DNA of 64,000 bases from assembly GCF_003403075.1 (NCBI RefSeq), contig NZ_CP031557.1, positions 1,550,001 through 1,614,000 of the forward strand. The letters run 5' to 3'. Shown here in pieces: positions 9,964 through 19,380 of the stretch. The stretch is from Flavobacterium psychrotrophum (GTDB lineage: Bacteria > Bacteroidota > Bacteroidia > Flavobacteriales > Flavobacteriaceae). A program made the translations under genes and the position numbers. Position 1 is the first letter of the stretch; each line of letters starts with the position of its first letter. Below the pieces are notes generated by a model. It was not told the origin of the DNA. It saw only the letters and a list, made by a program, of their open reading frames with translations, and searched no databases.

Positions 9964-10692
9964 ATGAATATTATCAAACTCAGTGCCATAAACTCTACAA
10001 ATGATTTTCTTAAACAGCTTTTGTCTACAGGCAATGTTGAAAACTTTACTGTAGCAGTTGCAGAGCATCAGACGGCCGGTAGGGGGCAAATGGGCGCGCA
10101 GTGGAATGCAGAGGCGGGTAAAAACCTTACGTTTAGCCTTTTGATAAAGGATTTGCTTACCGATATTAATGGCATATTTGGGCTAAATGTAGCCATAGCC
10201 GTAAGCATTGCAGAAGCACTGGCTGAGTTTAATATTGAGGCACTTTCTGTAAAATGGCCAAACGACATTTTGGCAGTTAATAAAAAGCTTGGCGGGGTTT
10301 TGATAGAAAACATCATAAAAAGTAGTGGCGACATCTATTCTGTCATAGGGATTGGCATAAATATAAACCAGCACGACTTTACCGGACTGCCAAAAGCGAC
10401 ATCGCTTTTAGTGGCTGCAGGAAGGGAGTTTGACAAGGAAGAAGTAATGACTGCCATTCTTGCGAAAATAAAGCGGCATACAACGGCTATTTTAAACGGC
10501 AGTATTGACGCTTTATGGGATACATATCATAGCATGCTTTTTAAAAAGGGAATACCTATGCCTTTTGAAAAAGATGGCAGGCAGTTTATGGGTATCATAC
10601 AAGGGGTGTCTAAAAATGGCAGCCTGCGTTTGCTCCTTGAAGACGAAACCATTGCAGAATACGGACTTAAAGAAGTACAATTGTTATATTAA
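9964..10692 (+). CDS. birA: Biotin--[acetyl-CoA-carboxylase] ligase
   Basis: Activates biotin to biotinyl-AMP and attaches it to carrier proteins of carboxylases. At 242 residues it is the short form without the N-terminal DNA-binding domain found in E. coli BirA, so it should be an enzyme only. Motifs seen are AVAEHQTAGRGQMGAQWN, LSVKWPNDI, and GGVLIENI followed by GIGININQ. It is transcribed divergently from rsfS and converges directly on the thioesterase gene, with no gap between the stop codons. Confidence 0.95.
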   Translation: MNIIKLSAINSTNDFLKQLLSTGNVENFTVAVAEHQTAGRGQMGAQWNAEAGKNLTFSLLIKDLLTDINGIFGLNVAIAVSIAEALAEFNIEALSVKWPNDILAVNKKLGGVLIENIIKSSGDIYSVIGIGININQHDFTGLPKATSLLVAAGREFDKEEVMTAILAKIKRHTTAILNGSIDALWDTYHSMLFKKGIPMPFEKDGRQFMGIIQGVSKNGSLRLLLEDETIAEYGLKEVQLLY

Positions 10693-11433
10693 TTACTTCC
10701 AGTTGAGTTCCAGTGCAAAGCAGGGCTTGTCTTCTTTATTGATGCTGAAAAATGTTTGCTTGTCCTGCTGTGTCGCTACAAGCTGAACGTCCTGACCTAG
10801 CTGTAGTTCGCGCATAAAATTCATATCAAAGCTTAGTAATTGCTGTCTTAATAGCGGCTTATAATCAATGGCATCCAGGCACCACTCCAGGTACTTTACA
10901 TTATTAACATGATTTACAATATCCAGGTCGCTAAGTACTACTTTGCGCTCGCTGTGCAATTTAGCATCGGGTTGTAGTGTTACTTTCTTGAAAGATTCTG
11001 ATGTGGCTTCTTTTTCAGGGTATTTTATAAAATGTTCATGTGGTAATGCAAGAGCCTCGGCTTTACGAAGTTTTGTATTAAAAACAGCCCAGTAGGTAAC
11101 ACAGCCCACTATTTTTTTATCGCCCACATACATTTCTAACGCACGTATAGAGCGTGAACCCTGAAGATCATAAATCCAGGTTTTTACGGTAACAATATCG
11201 CGCCATTTAGGCAACGATTCTATTTCAACACGCATGCGGCTCAGTACCCATGCCTGATGGTGCTCCTGCATATCAGTAAAACTCAGGCCGCCTTTTTCGG
11301 CGTGGTAGCCGGCTGTAAGTTGTAACAGGTTACAAAGTTCTGTATGCTTTAACAGGCCATTTGGCGTACATTGTACAAAATTTATCTCCCAGTCATGGCT
11401 GTATATCGATGTAAAATCAGTAGCTATTGGCAT
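10693..11433 (-). CDS. Acyl-ACP thioesterase
   Basis: A 246-residue double hot-dog protein of the acyl-ACP thioesterase family, releasing fatty acids from acyl carrier protein. Typical blocks are LCNLLQLTAGYHAEKGG, WVLSRMRVEIESLPKWRD and SDLDIVNHVNNVKYLEWCLD, the last holding the catalytic-region Asn/His. It overlaps the miaA start region by 17 bp, so the two are translationally coupled. Substrate chain length cannot be read from the sequence. Confidence 0.88.
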   Translation of the reverse strand: MPIATDFTSIYSHDWEINFVQCTPNGLLKHTELCNLLQLTAGYHAEKGGLSFTDMQEHHQAWVLSRMRVEIESLPKWRDIVTVKTWIYDLQGSRSIRALEMYVGDKKIVGCVTYWAVFNTKLRKAEALALPHEHFIKYPEKEATSESFKKVTLQPDAKLHSERKVVLSDLDIVNHVNNVKYLEWCLDAIDYKPLLRQQLLSFDMNFMRELQLGQDVQLVATQQDKQTFFSINKEDKPCFALELNWK

Positions 11434-12337
11434 GAGTAGTGTGTTCTATGTAATTAATAATATCCGCAGGTGCAGTGGTAAAGTCAAACCATTTAGCTCC
11501 TTCGGTACGTTTAAACCAGGTCATTTGCCTTTTGGCAAAACGCCGTGTATTCTTTTTTATTTCTTCAAGAGCAAAATCCTGAGCTATTTCGCCGTCAAAG
11601 TAGCTGAATAATTCACGGTAGCCTACTGTTTGCAAGGCATTCAGCTTTTTATGTGGGTATAAAGCCCTTGCTTCTTCAATAAGGCCCTGTTGTACCATGA
11701 TGTCTACCCTACGATTTATCCGGTCATACATTAATTCCCTTTCAGCTTCAAGGCCAATGACAACAGGTGTGAACTTGCGGCTGTTTTTTTTGATATTCAG
11801 GAAAGAAGAGTAGGGTTGGCCACTGCCAATACACACTTCAAGTGCGCGCATAAGGCGTTGCGGATTGTCTTTTGCTACTTTAGCATAATGTACAGCGTCA
11901 AGCCTTTCGAGTTCCTGCTGAAGATATTCAATTCCTTTAGCTTCATAATCAGCTATAAGCTTTATTCTCACGGCAGGATCAATATCGGGGAAATCATCAA
12001 AACCTTTCAGTACGGCATCGATATATAAACCAGATCCGCCCACCATTACAGCATAATCATGCGATTGGAACAGTTCATCAAGCTTTGCAATAGCATCACG
12101 TTCAAAATCGCCTACCGTATAGTCTTCAAAAATGCTGATGTTTTGGATAAAATGATGTGTTGCCTGGGCTAATTCATCAGTGGAGGGGACAGCTGTGCCA
12201 ATTGCCATCTCCTTAAAAAACTGCCTGCTGTCTGCCGAAATAATTTCGCAGTTAAAATGCTTTGCTATTTCAATAGCCATGGCGGTTTTTCCAATGGCGG
12301 TAGGGCCTACAACGGTTATCAGGTATTTACTTGGCAT
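11417..12337 (-). CDS. miaA: tRNA dimethylallyltransferase
   Basis: Adds a dimethylallyl group to A37 of tRNAs reading UNN codons. It is 306 residues. The P-loop GPTAIGKT is at about 11-18, and DSRQFF, VGGSGLYIDA and QTVGYRELFSY are the standard MiaA blocks. It overlaps the upstream ion-channel gene by 11 bp and the downstream thioesterase gene by 17 bp. Confidence 0.97.
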   Translation of the reverse strand: MPSKYLITVVGPTAIGKTAMAIEIAKHFNCEIISADSRQFFKEMAIGTAVPSTDELAQATHHFIQNISIFEDYTVGDFERDAIAKLDELFQSHDYAVMVGGSGLYIDAVLKGFDDFPDIDPAVRIKLIADYEAKGIEYLQQELERLDAVHYAKVAKDNPQRLMRALEVCIGSGQPYSSFLNIKKNSRKFTPVVIGLEAERELMYDRINRRVDIMVQQGLIEEARALYPHKKLNALQTVGYRELFSYFDGEIAQDFALEEIKKNTRRFAKRQMTWFKRTEGAKWFDFTTAPADIINYIEHTTHANSY

Positions 12338-13199
12338 TTTGTGTTTTATCTGGGTTTATCAATGAGCCACATTTATAGCAAAATTTGGCATCATCGCGAT
12401 GTTGCTGTGCACCACAATTAGGACAGGCTTGTGTGTTTAGCTGTGGCGGAGCAGCATTATTTATAAACTGTGCTGTAACAAGGCCTGTAGGTACAGCTAT
12501 AATGCCGTAGCCCATTATCATGATAATTACAGATATGAATTGGCCAAGTGGTGTAAGCGGTGTAATATCGCCAAAACCTACAGTAGTTAGCGTTACAATA
12601 GTCCAGTAAATACTGGTAGGGATGCTTGTAAAACCGCTTTCAGGCCCTTCAACCATATACATAAGTGTACCCAGGATGATACAGATAACCATAACGCTAA
12701 ACAGGAAAACAGCTATTTTTTCCCTGCTTTTTTTAAGGGCTGCAGTAAGCTGGTTTCCGGCACCTACAAAGTGGGTAAGCTTTAGTATCCTGAAAACTCG
12801 AAGTAAGCGTATAGCTCTTATGGATATAAGAAAACGATACCCATACCCCGGGAAAATAAAGCCGACATACATGGGAATTGTAGCCAGCAGGTCGATGATG
12901 CCGTAAAAACTGAAGATGTATTTTAAAGGCTGCCTTAACGATGCTATGCGCCCTATGTATTCTATGGTAAAAAATATGGTAACCACCCATTCTATTACAC
13001 CTAGTGCATAACCGTACTTAACCCTGATGGGGGCAACAGTTTCTAGCATTATGGCAACTATGCTAAGCAGAATTACAAAGAGTAGTATAATGTCAAAGGT
13101 TTTGCCCAGCGGTGTGTCGGCTTCATAAATTATGGTATGCAGCCGGTCACGTTGCTTTTCGGGCAATAGGCCTCCTTTTGTAGATTGGGGTGTATCCAT
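12327..13199 (-). CDS. Kv-type ion channel with C-terminal zinc ribbon
   Basis: A 290-residue voltage-gated cation channel-like protein with six membrane segments. S4 carries the charge pattern RFLISIRAIRLLRVFRILKL, and the pore loop TLTTVGFGDITP holds a potassium-type selectivity filter. Unusually, the cytoplasmic tail ends in a zinc ribbon, with CPNCG and CYKCG pairs around residues 262-282. It sits at the head of the miaA-thioesterase block with an 11-bp overlap. Potassium selectivity is family inference. Confidence 0.88.
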   Translation of the reverse strand: MDTPQSTKGGLLPEKQRDRLHTIIYEADTPLGKTFDIILLFVILLSIVAIMLETVAPIRVKYGYALGVIEWVVTIFFTIEYIGRIASLRQPLKYIFSFYGIIDLLATIPMYVGFIFPGYGYRFLISIRAIRLLRVFRILKLTHFVGAGNQLTAALKKSREKIAVFLFSVMVICIILGTLMYMVEGPESGFTSIPTSIYWTIVTLTTVGFGDITPLTPLGQFISVIIMIMGYGIIAVPTGLVTAQFINNAAPPQLNTQACPNCGAQQHRDDAKFCYKCGSLINPDKTQNAK

Positions 13200-13220
13200 A
13201 TACTAAAGATAAGGAATCTG

Positions 13221-14588
13221 CTAAAAACGGATGGTTTTAAGCGCTTTCTTTTTACGGATGTACTCCTGTATTATTTTCTTGGCATCCTTGCTGTTCTCCA
13301 TTGGTATAAGGATATTTTTAAGGATGTCTATTTTATTGACCTGATAGTTTAAATTAAAGAATGCATAGCCTTTATAAATACCATTTTCTATCAATACAGC
13401 GCTACGTTCTTCTATAGTACGTCCGCGGTCTATAATTATAATACTCTGGTTATAAAAACTATTAGCATTAATGAATTCTATAACCCTTGCGTTATAATCT
13501 CCCGGTGCTTCTTTATGAATGCAGGCACCATTACAACCACCCAGTTCATACGGAAAACAGGCTGTTTTTATAGTCGGGTCCATGCCATTAATCTTTTGGC
13601 ACAACTTGTATTTTTCAGTAATGCGGTATTGCGCACTTTTAGCTTCTACCGGGCCGGGAAATGAGATGATCTCTTTCTTGCGGCCGTCAGTTTTTTCAAG
13701 CTTAAGGGCTATATAGCCATCAGCATCTTTAACAGGATAAAGGGATAGAGGGAATACCGTTTTCTTTTCAGCACGGTTTAGGATAGGTTTGTTAACCTTA
13801 ATCTCCTGGCATTCTTTAAGCAGGGCAATAAGTTCGCTGCCCGTTTCTTCGTAGGTAGTGGTAAAGGCTTCACGCTGAATGCGTTTTGACTTGCGCGATG
13901 TACCTGTAAAGTGCTGGTTAACGCGCTTTTTAATATTACGGCTCTTGCCAAGGTAAATCAGCGTACCATCTTCTTTGTATATATAATACACACCTGTTAT
14001 AGATGGGATACTGTCCAGCAGGTCTTTAAGGCGTGGGGCAAGCCCTTTTTTCTCGCCCTCTGTTTTAATGAGTGCTTTTACAATTTCCTTTTCTACATCT
14101 TTTTGCAACAGCATTTTAAACAGCTGCACGGTAGCAAGTGCATCACCGGTAGCACGGTGCCTGTCGCTCATAGGGATGCCCAGTGCGCGCACCAGTTTAC
14201 CCAGGCTGTGCGATGGCTGTTCGGGCATTAGTTTTTGGCTGAGCTCTACAGTACAAAGGGTTTGTTTTTCGAAGTCAAAACCCAGATTCCTGAACTCAGT
14301 GCGTAATACACGGTAGTCAAACTGGGCGTTGTGGGCTACAATAATGCAGCCATCGGTAATTTCGATAATGCGCTTCGCCACTTCATAAAACTTGGGTGCG
14401 CTACGCAGCATGGCATTATTAATGCCGGTAAGTTTTACCACAAAGGGCTGTATGGGTTTTTCGGGGTTAACAAGGCTTATAAACTGATCTACTACCTCAT
14501 GGCCGTCATATTTATATATGGCTATCTCGGTGATGCCTTCCTCATTAAATTGTCCCCCTGTAGTTTCTATGTCAAGTATTGCGTACAA
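13221..14588 (-). CDS. DnaQ-like exonuclease fused to GIY-YIG nuclease
   Basis: A 455-residue fusion. The N-terminal third is a DEDDh 3'-5' exonuclease (DIETTG near residue 6, HNAQFDYRVL near 86, HRATGDALATVQLF near 143) like the DNA polymerase III epsilon subunit. The middle, from about residue 197, is a GIY-YIG endonuclease domain (GVYYIYKEDGTLIYLGKSRN) like UvrC and Cho. The remainder has a Cys-containing segment ACFPYELGGCNGACIHKE. Such fusions are known and usually linked to DNA repair. It lies 21 bp upstream of the channel gene. Confidence 0.9.
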   Translation of the reverse strand: MYAILDIETTGGQFNEEGITEIAIYKYDGHEVVDQFISLVNPEKPIQPFVVKLTGINNAMLRSAPKFYEVAKRIIEITDGCIIVAHNAQFDYRVLRTEFRNLGFDFEKQTLCTVELSQKLMPEQPSHSLGKLVRALGIPMSDRHRATGDALATVQLFKMLLQKDVEKEIVKALIKTEGEKKGLAPRLKDLLDSIPSITGVYYIYKEDGTLIYLGKSRNIKKRVNQHFTGTSRKSKRIQREAFTTTYEETGSELIALLKECQEIKVNKPILNRAEKKTVFPLSLYPVKDADGYIALKLEKTDGRKKEIISFPGPVEAKSAQYRITEKYKLCQKINGMDPTIKTACFPYELGGCNGACIHKEAPGDYNARVIEFINANSFYNQSIIIIDRGRTIEERSAVLIENGIYKGYAFFNLNYQVNKIDILKNILIPMENSKDAKKIIQEYIRKKKALKTIRF

Positions 14589-14687
14589 GAAAAAAGTATC
14601 AGGTTTAACATTACAAAGTTCGTAAATGTACGCAATTTTCTGTGCAAAAGCACTAATTAACGTATTACAAAAAGAAATAAAACGGCC

Positions 14688-15350
14688 TTACCTGCCACCA
14701 AAAATGCTGCTGCCAATACGTACCATGGTACTGCCACAATCAATAGCAATCGGGTAATCGCCGCTCATTCCCATACTAATTGTTTGTGGTTTATAGTTCA
14801 GGGTTTGTGGTTGCTCACTCAGGCGGTCAAAAATCGCCTTAAGGTGTGTAAACTCTTTTTTAATCTGCACTTCATCATCAGTAAAAGTAGCCATACCCAT
14901 AAGTCCTGTAATGCAAATATTTTCCATTTGTCTGAACTCTTCTGAATCTAATAACTCGTTAAGTTCAGCTTCACTTAGCCCGAATTTAGTATCTTCTTCG
15001 GCGATATGAACTTGTAGTAAACAATTGATAACCTTACGGTAGCGTTTGGCCTGCCTGTTTATTTCGGTTAGTAACTTAAGGCTGTCCACACCATGTATAA
15101 GGCTAACAAAAGGTACCATGTACTTTACTTTGTTGGATTGTAAATGGCCTATCATATGCCATTGTATATCCTTTGGCATTTGTTCCCATTTCTCTACCAT
15201 TTCCTGTACTTTGTTCTCGCCAAAAATGCGTTGCCCAGCGCTGTAGGCTTCCATTAAATCAGGCACAGGCTTTGTTTTGCTCACGGCTACAAGGGTAACG
15301 TGGGGCGGGAGTGAGGCTTTTATTTCGAGTAGGTTATTTTGTATTGACAC
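14688..15350 (-). CDS. YggS-family pyridoxal-phosphate homeostasis protein
   Basis: A 220-residue PLP-binding protein (PLPBP/YggS/ProY family) with no known catalytic reaction that balances B6 vitamers and amino acid pools. The PLP lysine is in VAVSKTKPV (about residue 25), GENKVQEMVEK and WHMIGHLQSNKVK are family blocks, and SMGMSGDYPIAI near the C-terminus binds phosphate. Its start overlaps the small membrane protein gene upstream by 17 bp. Confidence 0.95.
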   Translation of the reverse strand: MSIQNNLLEIKASLPPHVTLVAVSKTKPVPDLMEAYSAGQRIFGENKVQEMVEKWEQMPKDIQWHMIGHLQSNKVKYMVPFVSLIHGVDSLKLLTEINRQAKRYRKVINCLLQVHIAEEDTKFGLSEAELNELLDSEEFRQMENICITGLMGMATFTDDEVQIKKEFTHLKAIFDRLSEQPQTLNYKPQTISMGMSGDYPIAIDCGSTMVRIGSSIFGGR

Positions 15351-15846
15351 GTTGATTTATTTTGTTTAGTTTTTGATCAATCAGGATTTTTTTAAATTCT
15401 TTTGCATTGATGTCTAATCCATGTAATAGAATTTTGATATTAGTTTTACTGCTAAAATTTAATCCTCCACCACTAATCATTATTTTTCCGAATACCGTCT
15501 TAGGTAAAGAATATTTGCTAATACTTTCTTTTAGATTAATATCAATATAATCTTTCTTATTGCATGTATAAGAAATTGAATTTATTTGTTCTGTGCTAAT
15601 AAAAATATTGTAAGTAGTATATGTTATGCCTTCTTTAGAAATAATTAGAGGGGGATTTCTACGGACTAATCCAATAAAATTAGTTATAAATAAAGTAATG
15701 TGAAAAATAAACAGCAAAGTTAAAACAAGACCTAAGATAACATGGTTTATCGTTAATAAGATGCAAACTGCGACAACCATTCCCACAAAAAGTAGATTAA
15801 AAATAGTAGTGCTTTTTTTGTAGTGTATATTTACTTGTTCAGACAT
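15334..15846 (-). CDS. Small membrane protein of unknown function
   Basis: Not recognised. It is 170 residues with two hydrophobic segments in about residues 14-55 (FNLLFVGMVVAVCILLTINH, then LVLTLLFIFHITLFITNFIG) followed by a soluble beta-rich domain of about 115 residues. This layout resembles small bacterial proteins with a PH-like tail, but no family is claimed. Its codons are more A/T-rich than its neighbours. It overlaps yggS by 17 bp and is 17 bp downstream of the DUF1015 gene, so it is co-transcribed. Confidence 0.65.
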   Translation of the reverse strand: MSEQVNIHYKKSTTIFNLLFVGMVVAVCILLTINHVILGLVLTLLFIFHITLFITNFIGLVRRNPPLIISKEGITYTTYNIFISTEQINSISYTCNKKDYIDINLKESISKYSLPKTVFGKIMISGGGLNFSSKTNIKILLHGLDINAKEFKKILIDQKLNKINQRVNTK

Positions 15847-15863
15847 CTATACAATTAATTTAG

Positions 15864-17078
15864 TCATAACTCATACACCACCAGCCCGCTCCTGAACTTT
15901 GGTTCAATGTATGTGCTTTTTGGCGGCATGATAAGATTGTTATCTGCTAATTGTTTTATTTCATTGATGGAAGCAGGATACAGCATAAAGCCTACAGCGA
16001 ATGTACCTTCGTCTACCATTTCCTTAATGGTCGTGATGGGTTTATTGCCGGGAATGTAGGCAATGCGCTCATCATTTCGCAAATCGTTTATGCCAAGTAA
16101 CGGTTGAAGTACTTTGGTATAAAGTATTTGTGCATCAAGGCTTTCTATTGCAGATTCAAATTGTTTATCCTTAAGTTTCAGCGCGTAAAATTCGCCACCA
16201 AGGTACATCCCAAATTCAAATTTTTGTTCAGGTTTCCAAAGCTCCATGTGGCGGTTTTCGATATCGAAATCCTTAGCTAAGGCTTTTAAAAATTGGCTTT
16301 TTGTAAGTCCGTTAAGGTCGTGCACCAGGCGGTTGTATTCATATATTTTAAGGTCGCTTTCTGCAATAAGAAAACTCATAAAATAATCAAGATTGACATT
16401 ACCTGATGATTTGTCCTGCTCATACAGTAGTTCTGCCGAAGCAGATCTATGGTGACCGTCGGCTATATAAAGGCTTTCTATATTGCCGAACTGTTTTTGC
16501 AGCCATTGTATTTCCTGTTCATCACGAATACGCCATAGCGTGTGCTTATCGCGGTTAAGCGAAGAAAACAGGTATAGCGGACGTTTTTGTTTTCGCTGTG
16601 TAATCCAGTTTTTAAGTTCGGGATTGTCAGGGTAGGTAATAAGCACAGGCTCTGTGTTAAAACCCGTTTGGTGCAGGTAATCTTTAAAATACTCTACCCG
16701 ATAGGCAAGAGTATCTTCGTGCTTTTTAATAATGTTGTCCTGGTAATCTGCAATAGATGTACCGGCTATTATCCCTGTAAACGTCTTATTCTTACTTTGA
16801 ATTTCATACAGGTAGAACACAGGAGCTGCCTCCTGTTTTAGTATTTCCTCATCTTTATATTCCCTGTATTTTGTGTGAACCGATTTAAAGCGCACCGTTT
16901 CAGACAACTTGTGCATATTTACATAAGCAGGGTTAAGCACGTGCAAAAACGAGTACGGATTATAATCCAGCTGCGATGCAAGTTCGGCTGGGCTGTATTC
17001 GTCATATGACCGGCAGGTTACCAGGGTTACTTTATCGCGCGCCGGGCGTACTGCTTTAAATGGTACTATTGTTGCCAA
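15864..17078 (-). CDS. DUF1015 family protein
   Basis: A 404-residue soluble protein matching DUF1015, a conserved family often found near serine or one-carbon metabolism genes. Recognisable parts are the N-terminal PFKAVRPARDKVTLVTCRSY, the central SLYIADGHHRSASAELLYE and the late IAYIPGNKPITTIKEMVDEG. The conserved DGHHR block suggests a nucleotide or phosphate site, but no activity is assigned here. It heads the DUF1015, membrane protein, yggS set. Confidence 0.88.
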   Translation of the reverse strand: MATIVPFKAVRPARDKVTLVTCRSYDEYSPAELASQLDYNPYSFLHVLNPAYVNMHKLSETVRFKSVHTKYREYKDEEILKQEAAPVFYLYEIQSKNKTFTGIIAGTSIADYQDNIIKKHEDTLAYRVEYFKDYLHQTGFNTEPVLITYPDNPELKNWITQRKQKRPLYLFSSLNRDKHTLWRIRDEQEIQWLQKQFGNIESLYIADGHHRSASAELLYEQDKSSGNVNLDYFMSFLIAESDLKIYEYNRLVHDLNGLTKSQFLKALAKDFDIENRHMELWKPEQKFEFGMYLGGEFYALKLKDKQFESAIESLDAQILYTKVLQPLLGINDLRNDERIAYIPGNKPITTIKEMVDEGTFAVGFMLYPASINEIKQLADNNLIMPPKSTYIEPKFRSGLVVYEL

Positions 17079-17133
17079 GGGGTTTGTTTAAAGTTTTGGG
17101 TTATTAAATTTGTCTGACGCGGTTTTGCGTATT

Positions 17134-17206
17134 GTCATTGCGAGGAACGAAGCAATCTTATAAAGTATAAAATTAAGATTGCTTCGTCGTTCCTCCTCGC
17201 AATGAC
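17134..17206. repeat. Intergenic palindromic repeat of the GTCATTGCGAGGAACGAAGC type
   Basis: The left arm (17134-17160) and right arm (17174-17206) form a long imperfect inverted repeat around a short A/T spacer. The right arm matches the left except for two 3-base tandem duplications (CGTCGT and CCTCCT). I recognise the core as a repeat scattered in intergenic regions of many bacterial genomes, Bacteroidota among them. It lies between hbd and the DUF1015 gene; as both run leftward, RNA from it could fold just downstream of hbd. Confidence 0.8.
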
Positions 17207-17281
17207 GGCGAGTGAGCAGTATTATTATTAGTATTTATACGCATTGAACGCTTTCTACTGCAAAACTGTGACAATCACAGC

Positions 17282-18166
17282 CTACTTCTTATACGCTACT
17301 TTCTCAGCTTTTTTGCTTTCGCTATAGTCATAAAAACCTTCGCCAGATTTTACGCCCAGCTTACCTGCGCGTACCATGTTTACTAAAAGTGGGCAAGGAG
17401 CATACTTAGGGTTTTTAAAGCCATCGTGCATTACGTGCAGTATAGAAAGACAAACATCAAGGCCAATAAAGTCGGCTAACTGTAGCGGCCCCATTGGGTG
17501 TGCCATACCCAGTTTCATTACTGTATCTATTTCGTAAACGCCTGCAACGCCATTATACAAGGCTTCTATGGCCTCATTAATCATAGGCATCAGGATGCGG
17601 TTTGCCACAAAGCCAGGGTAGTCGTTAACTTCTACAGGAACTTTACCCAGTTTTTCGCTCAAATCCATTATGCTCTTAGTAACTTCATCAGAGGTGTTGT
17701 ACCCACGAATGATCTCTACCAATTTCATAATAGGCACAGGGTTCATAAAGTGCATACCAATAACTTTATCCTGCCTGTTAGTTACGGCTGCTATTTGTGT
17801 TATTGAAATTGAAGATGTATTGGTAGCTAATATTGTATTAGCATCGCAATAGCTATCCAGGTCTTTAAAAATCTTAAGCTTAAGGTCTACATTTTCTGTA
17901 GCCGCTTCTACCACAAGGTCAACGTTTACTACACCATCCTGAATATCAGTATAAGTAATGATGTTGCTGATGGTTTTGAATTTATCTTCTTCAGTAATGG
18001 CTCCTTTAGCCACCATACGGTCGAGGTTGGCAGCAATGGTAGCCATACCTTTATCTAATGATTTTTCTGAAACATCAATAAGCTTTACATTAAAGCCACT
18101 TTGTGCAAAAGTATGGGCTATACCGTTACCCATGGTGCCGGCGCCTATTACTGCAATGTTTTTCAT
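17282..18166 (-). CDS. 3-hydroxybutyryl-CoA (3-hydroxyacyl-CoA) dehydrogenase
   Basis: Oxidises or reduces short-chain 3-hydroxyacyl-CoA with NAD(P). The length of 294 residues fits the stand-alone enzyme. The nucleotide fold begins at residue 5 (GAGTMGNGIAHTFAQSG), and the active-site His is in GMHFMNPVPIMKLVEIIRG. NTSSISITQIA and DYPGFVANRILMPMINEA are further family blocks. No other beta-oxidation genes adjoin it; the next gene upstream is a Gfo/Idh/MocA oxidoreductase 81 bp away. Confidence 0.94.
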   Translation of the reverse strand: MKNIAVIGAGTMGNGIAHTFAQSGFNVKLIDVSEKSLDKGMATIAANLDRMVAKGAITEEDKFKTISNIITYTDIQDGVVNVDLVVEAATENVDLKLKIFKDLDSYCDANTILATNTSSISITQIAAVTNRQDKVIGMHFMNPVPIMKLVEIIRGYNTSDEVTKSIMDLSEKLGKVPVEVNDYPGFVANRILMPMINEAIEALYNGVAGVYEIDTVMKLGMAHPMGPLQLADFIGLDVCLSILHVMHDGFKNPKYAPCPLLVNMVRAGKLGVKSGEGFYDYSESKKAEKVAYKK

Positions 18167-18247
18167 ATCGTTTGTTTGTTGTTTGGGTTTGGTTATTTAT
18201 AGAAATTGCGGATAGTGTAAGTATCCGCAATTATTTTAAACGTGAGG

Positions 18248-19213
18248 TTACTTCTTAAAACAGTCAATAATTTTATAAGCTACCCTTAGTGCTTCGGTAC
18301 CATCTTCAAGAGTAACTACCGGGGTAGTATTATTGTTTATGGCATCTGCAAAGGTTTCAAGCTCGTCGAGTATGGCATTGTTTGCAGCTACATCAGGATT
18401 TTCAAAGTAAATCTGTTTTTTTAGACCCTCGGCATTTTGTAGTATCATATCAAAATCTCCAGGTACTTCCGGAGCGTCCTTCATTTTTACCACTTCACAT
18501 ACTTTATCTAAAAAGTCTACCGATATATAGGCGTCCTTTTGGAAGAAACGTGACTTACGCATATTCTTCAATGATATACGGCTTGCGGTAAGATTAGCCA
18601 CACAGCCATTTTCAAACTCAATGCGGGCATTGGCAATATCAGGGGTTTCGCTGATAACCGATACACCACTGGCATTGATGTTTTTAACCGGAGATTTTAC
18701 CACGCTAAGTATCACGTCGATATCATGTATCATGAGGTCAAGCACTACCGGTACATCTGTACCGCGCGGGTTAAACTCTGCCAGGCGGTGTGTTTCAATA
18801 AACATCGGGTTTTCGATCTTGGCTTTAGTGGCCGTAAAGGCGGGATTAAAGCGCTCTACGTGGCCTACCTGGCCTTTAATGTTATATTTATTCGCCAGGG
18901 TTATAATATCATCTGCCTCTTCAATAGTATTAGATATGGGCTTTTCTATAAATATGTGTTTGCCGGCTTCTATTACCTGTTTTGCGCAGTCGTAGTGCGA
19001 AAGGGTAGGAGTCACTACATCTACCACATCTACAGCTGCTATAAGTGCTACAATGGTATCAAATTTTGTATAGCCAAATTCTTTAGAAACTTTATCTGCA
19101 TTATCGCTGTTAGGATCATAAAAGCCTACAAGTTCATATTTATCAGACTGGTTTAGTAAACGCAGGTGTATCTTGCCTAAATGGCCTGCGCCCAAAACGC
19201 CAACTTTTAGCAT
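18248..19213 (-). CDS. Gfo/Idh/MocA-family oxidoreductase
   Basis: A 321-residue NAD(P)-dependent sugar-type dehydrogenase. The N-terminal Rossmann motif is GVLGAGHLGKIHLRLL, the catalytic-domain marker is the HIFIEKPISNTIEEAD block with its EKP lysine, and GHVERFNPAF follows. The substrate cannot be predicted; members act on sugars, inositols or biliverdin. It has its own 167-bp upstream gap to the divergent pcm. Confidence 0.9.
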   Translation of the reverse strand: MLKVGVLGAGHLGKIHLRLLNQSDKYELVGFYDPNSDNADKVSKEFGYTKFDTIVALIAAVDVVDVVTPTLSHYDCAKQVIEAGKHIFIEKPISNTIEEADDIITLANKYNIKGQVGHVERFNPAFTATKAKIENPMFIETHRLAEFNPRGTDVPVVLDLMIHDIDVILSVVKSPVKNINASGVSVISETPDIANARIEFENGCVANLTASRISLKNMRKSRFFQKDAYISVDFLDKVCEVVKMKDAPEVPGDFDMILQNAEGLKKQIYFENPDVAANNAILDELETFADAINNNTTPVVTLEDGTEALRVAYKIIDCFKK

Positions 19214-19380
19214 AAGGATTAGTTTTTAAACAAAAGTAAGATTATTTATGTGGAATATCCAAAAATCAGTAGCCTAAATGGTTACCTTTATTTGTATTTG
19301 ACAATAGTAAACCTATTAATTTTTGTTTTGGATTTTACTGTATTTGTTTGCTATTTTTACCAAAATAAACTGCCTATATT

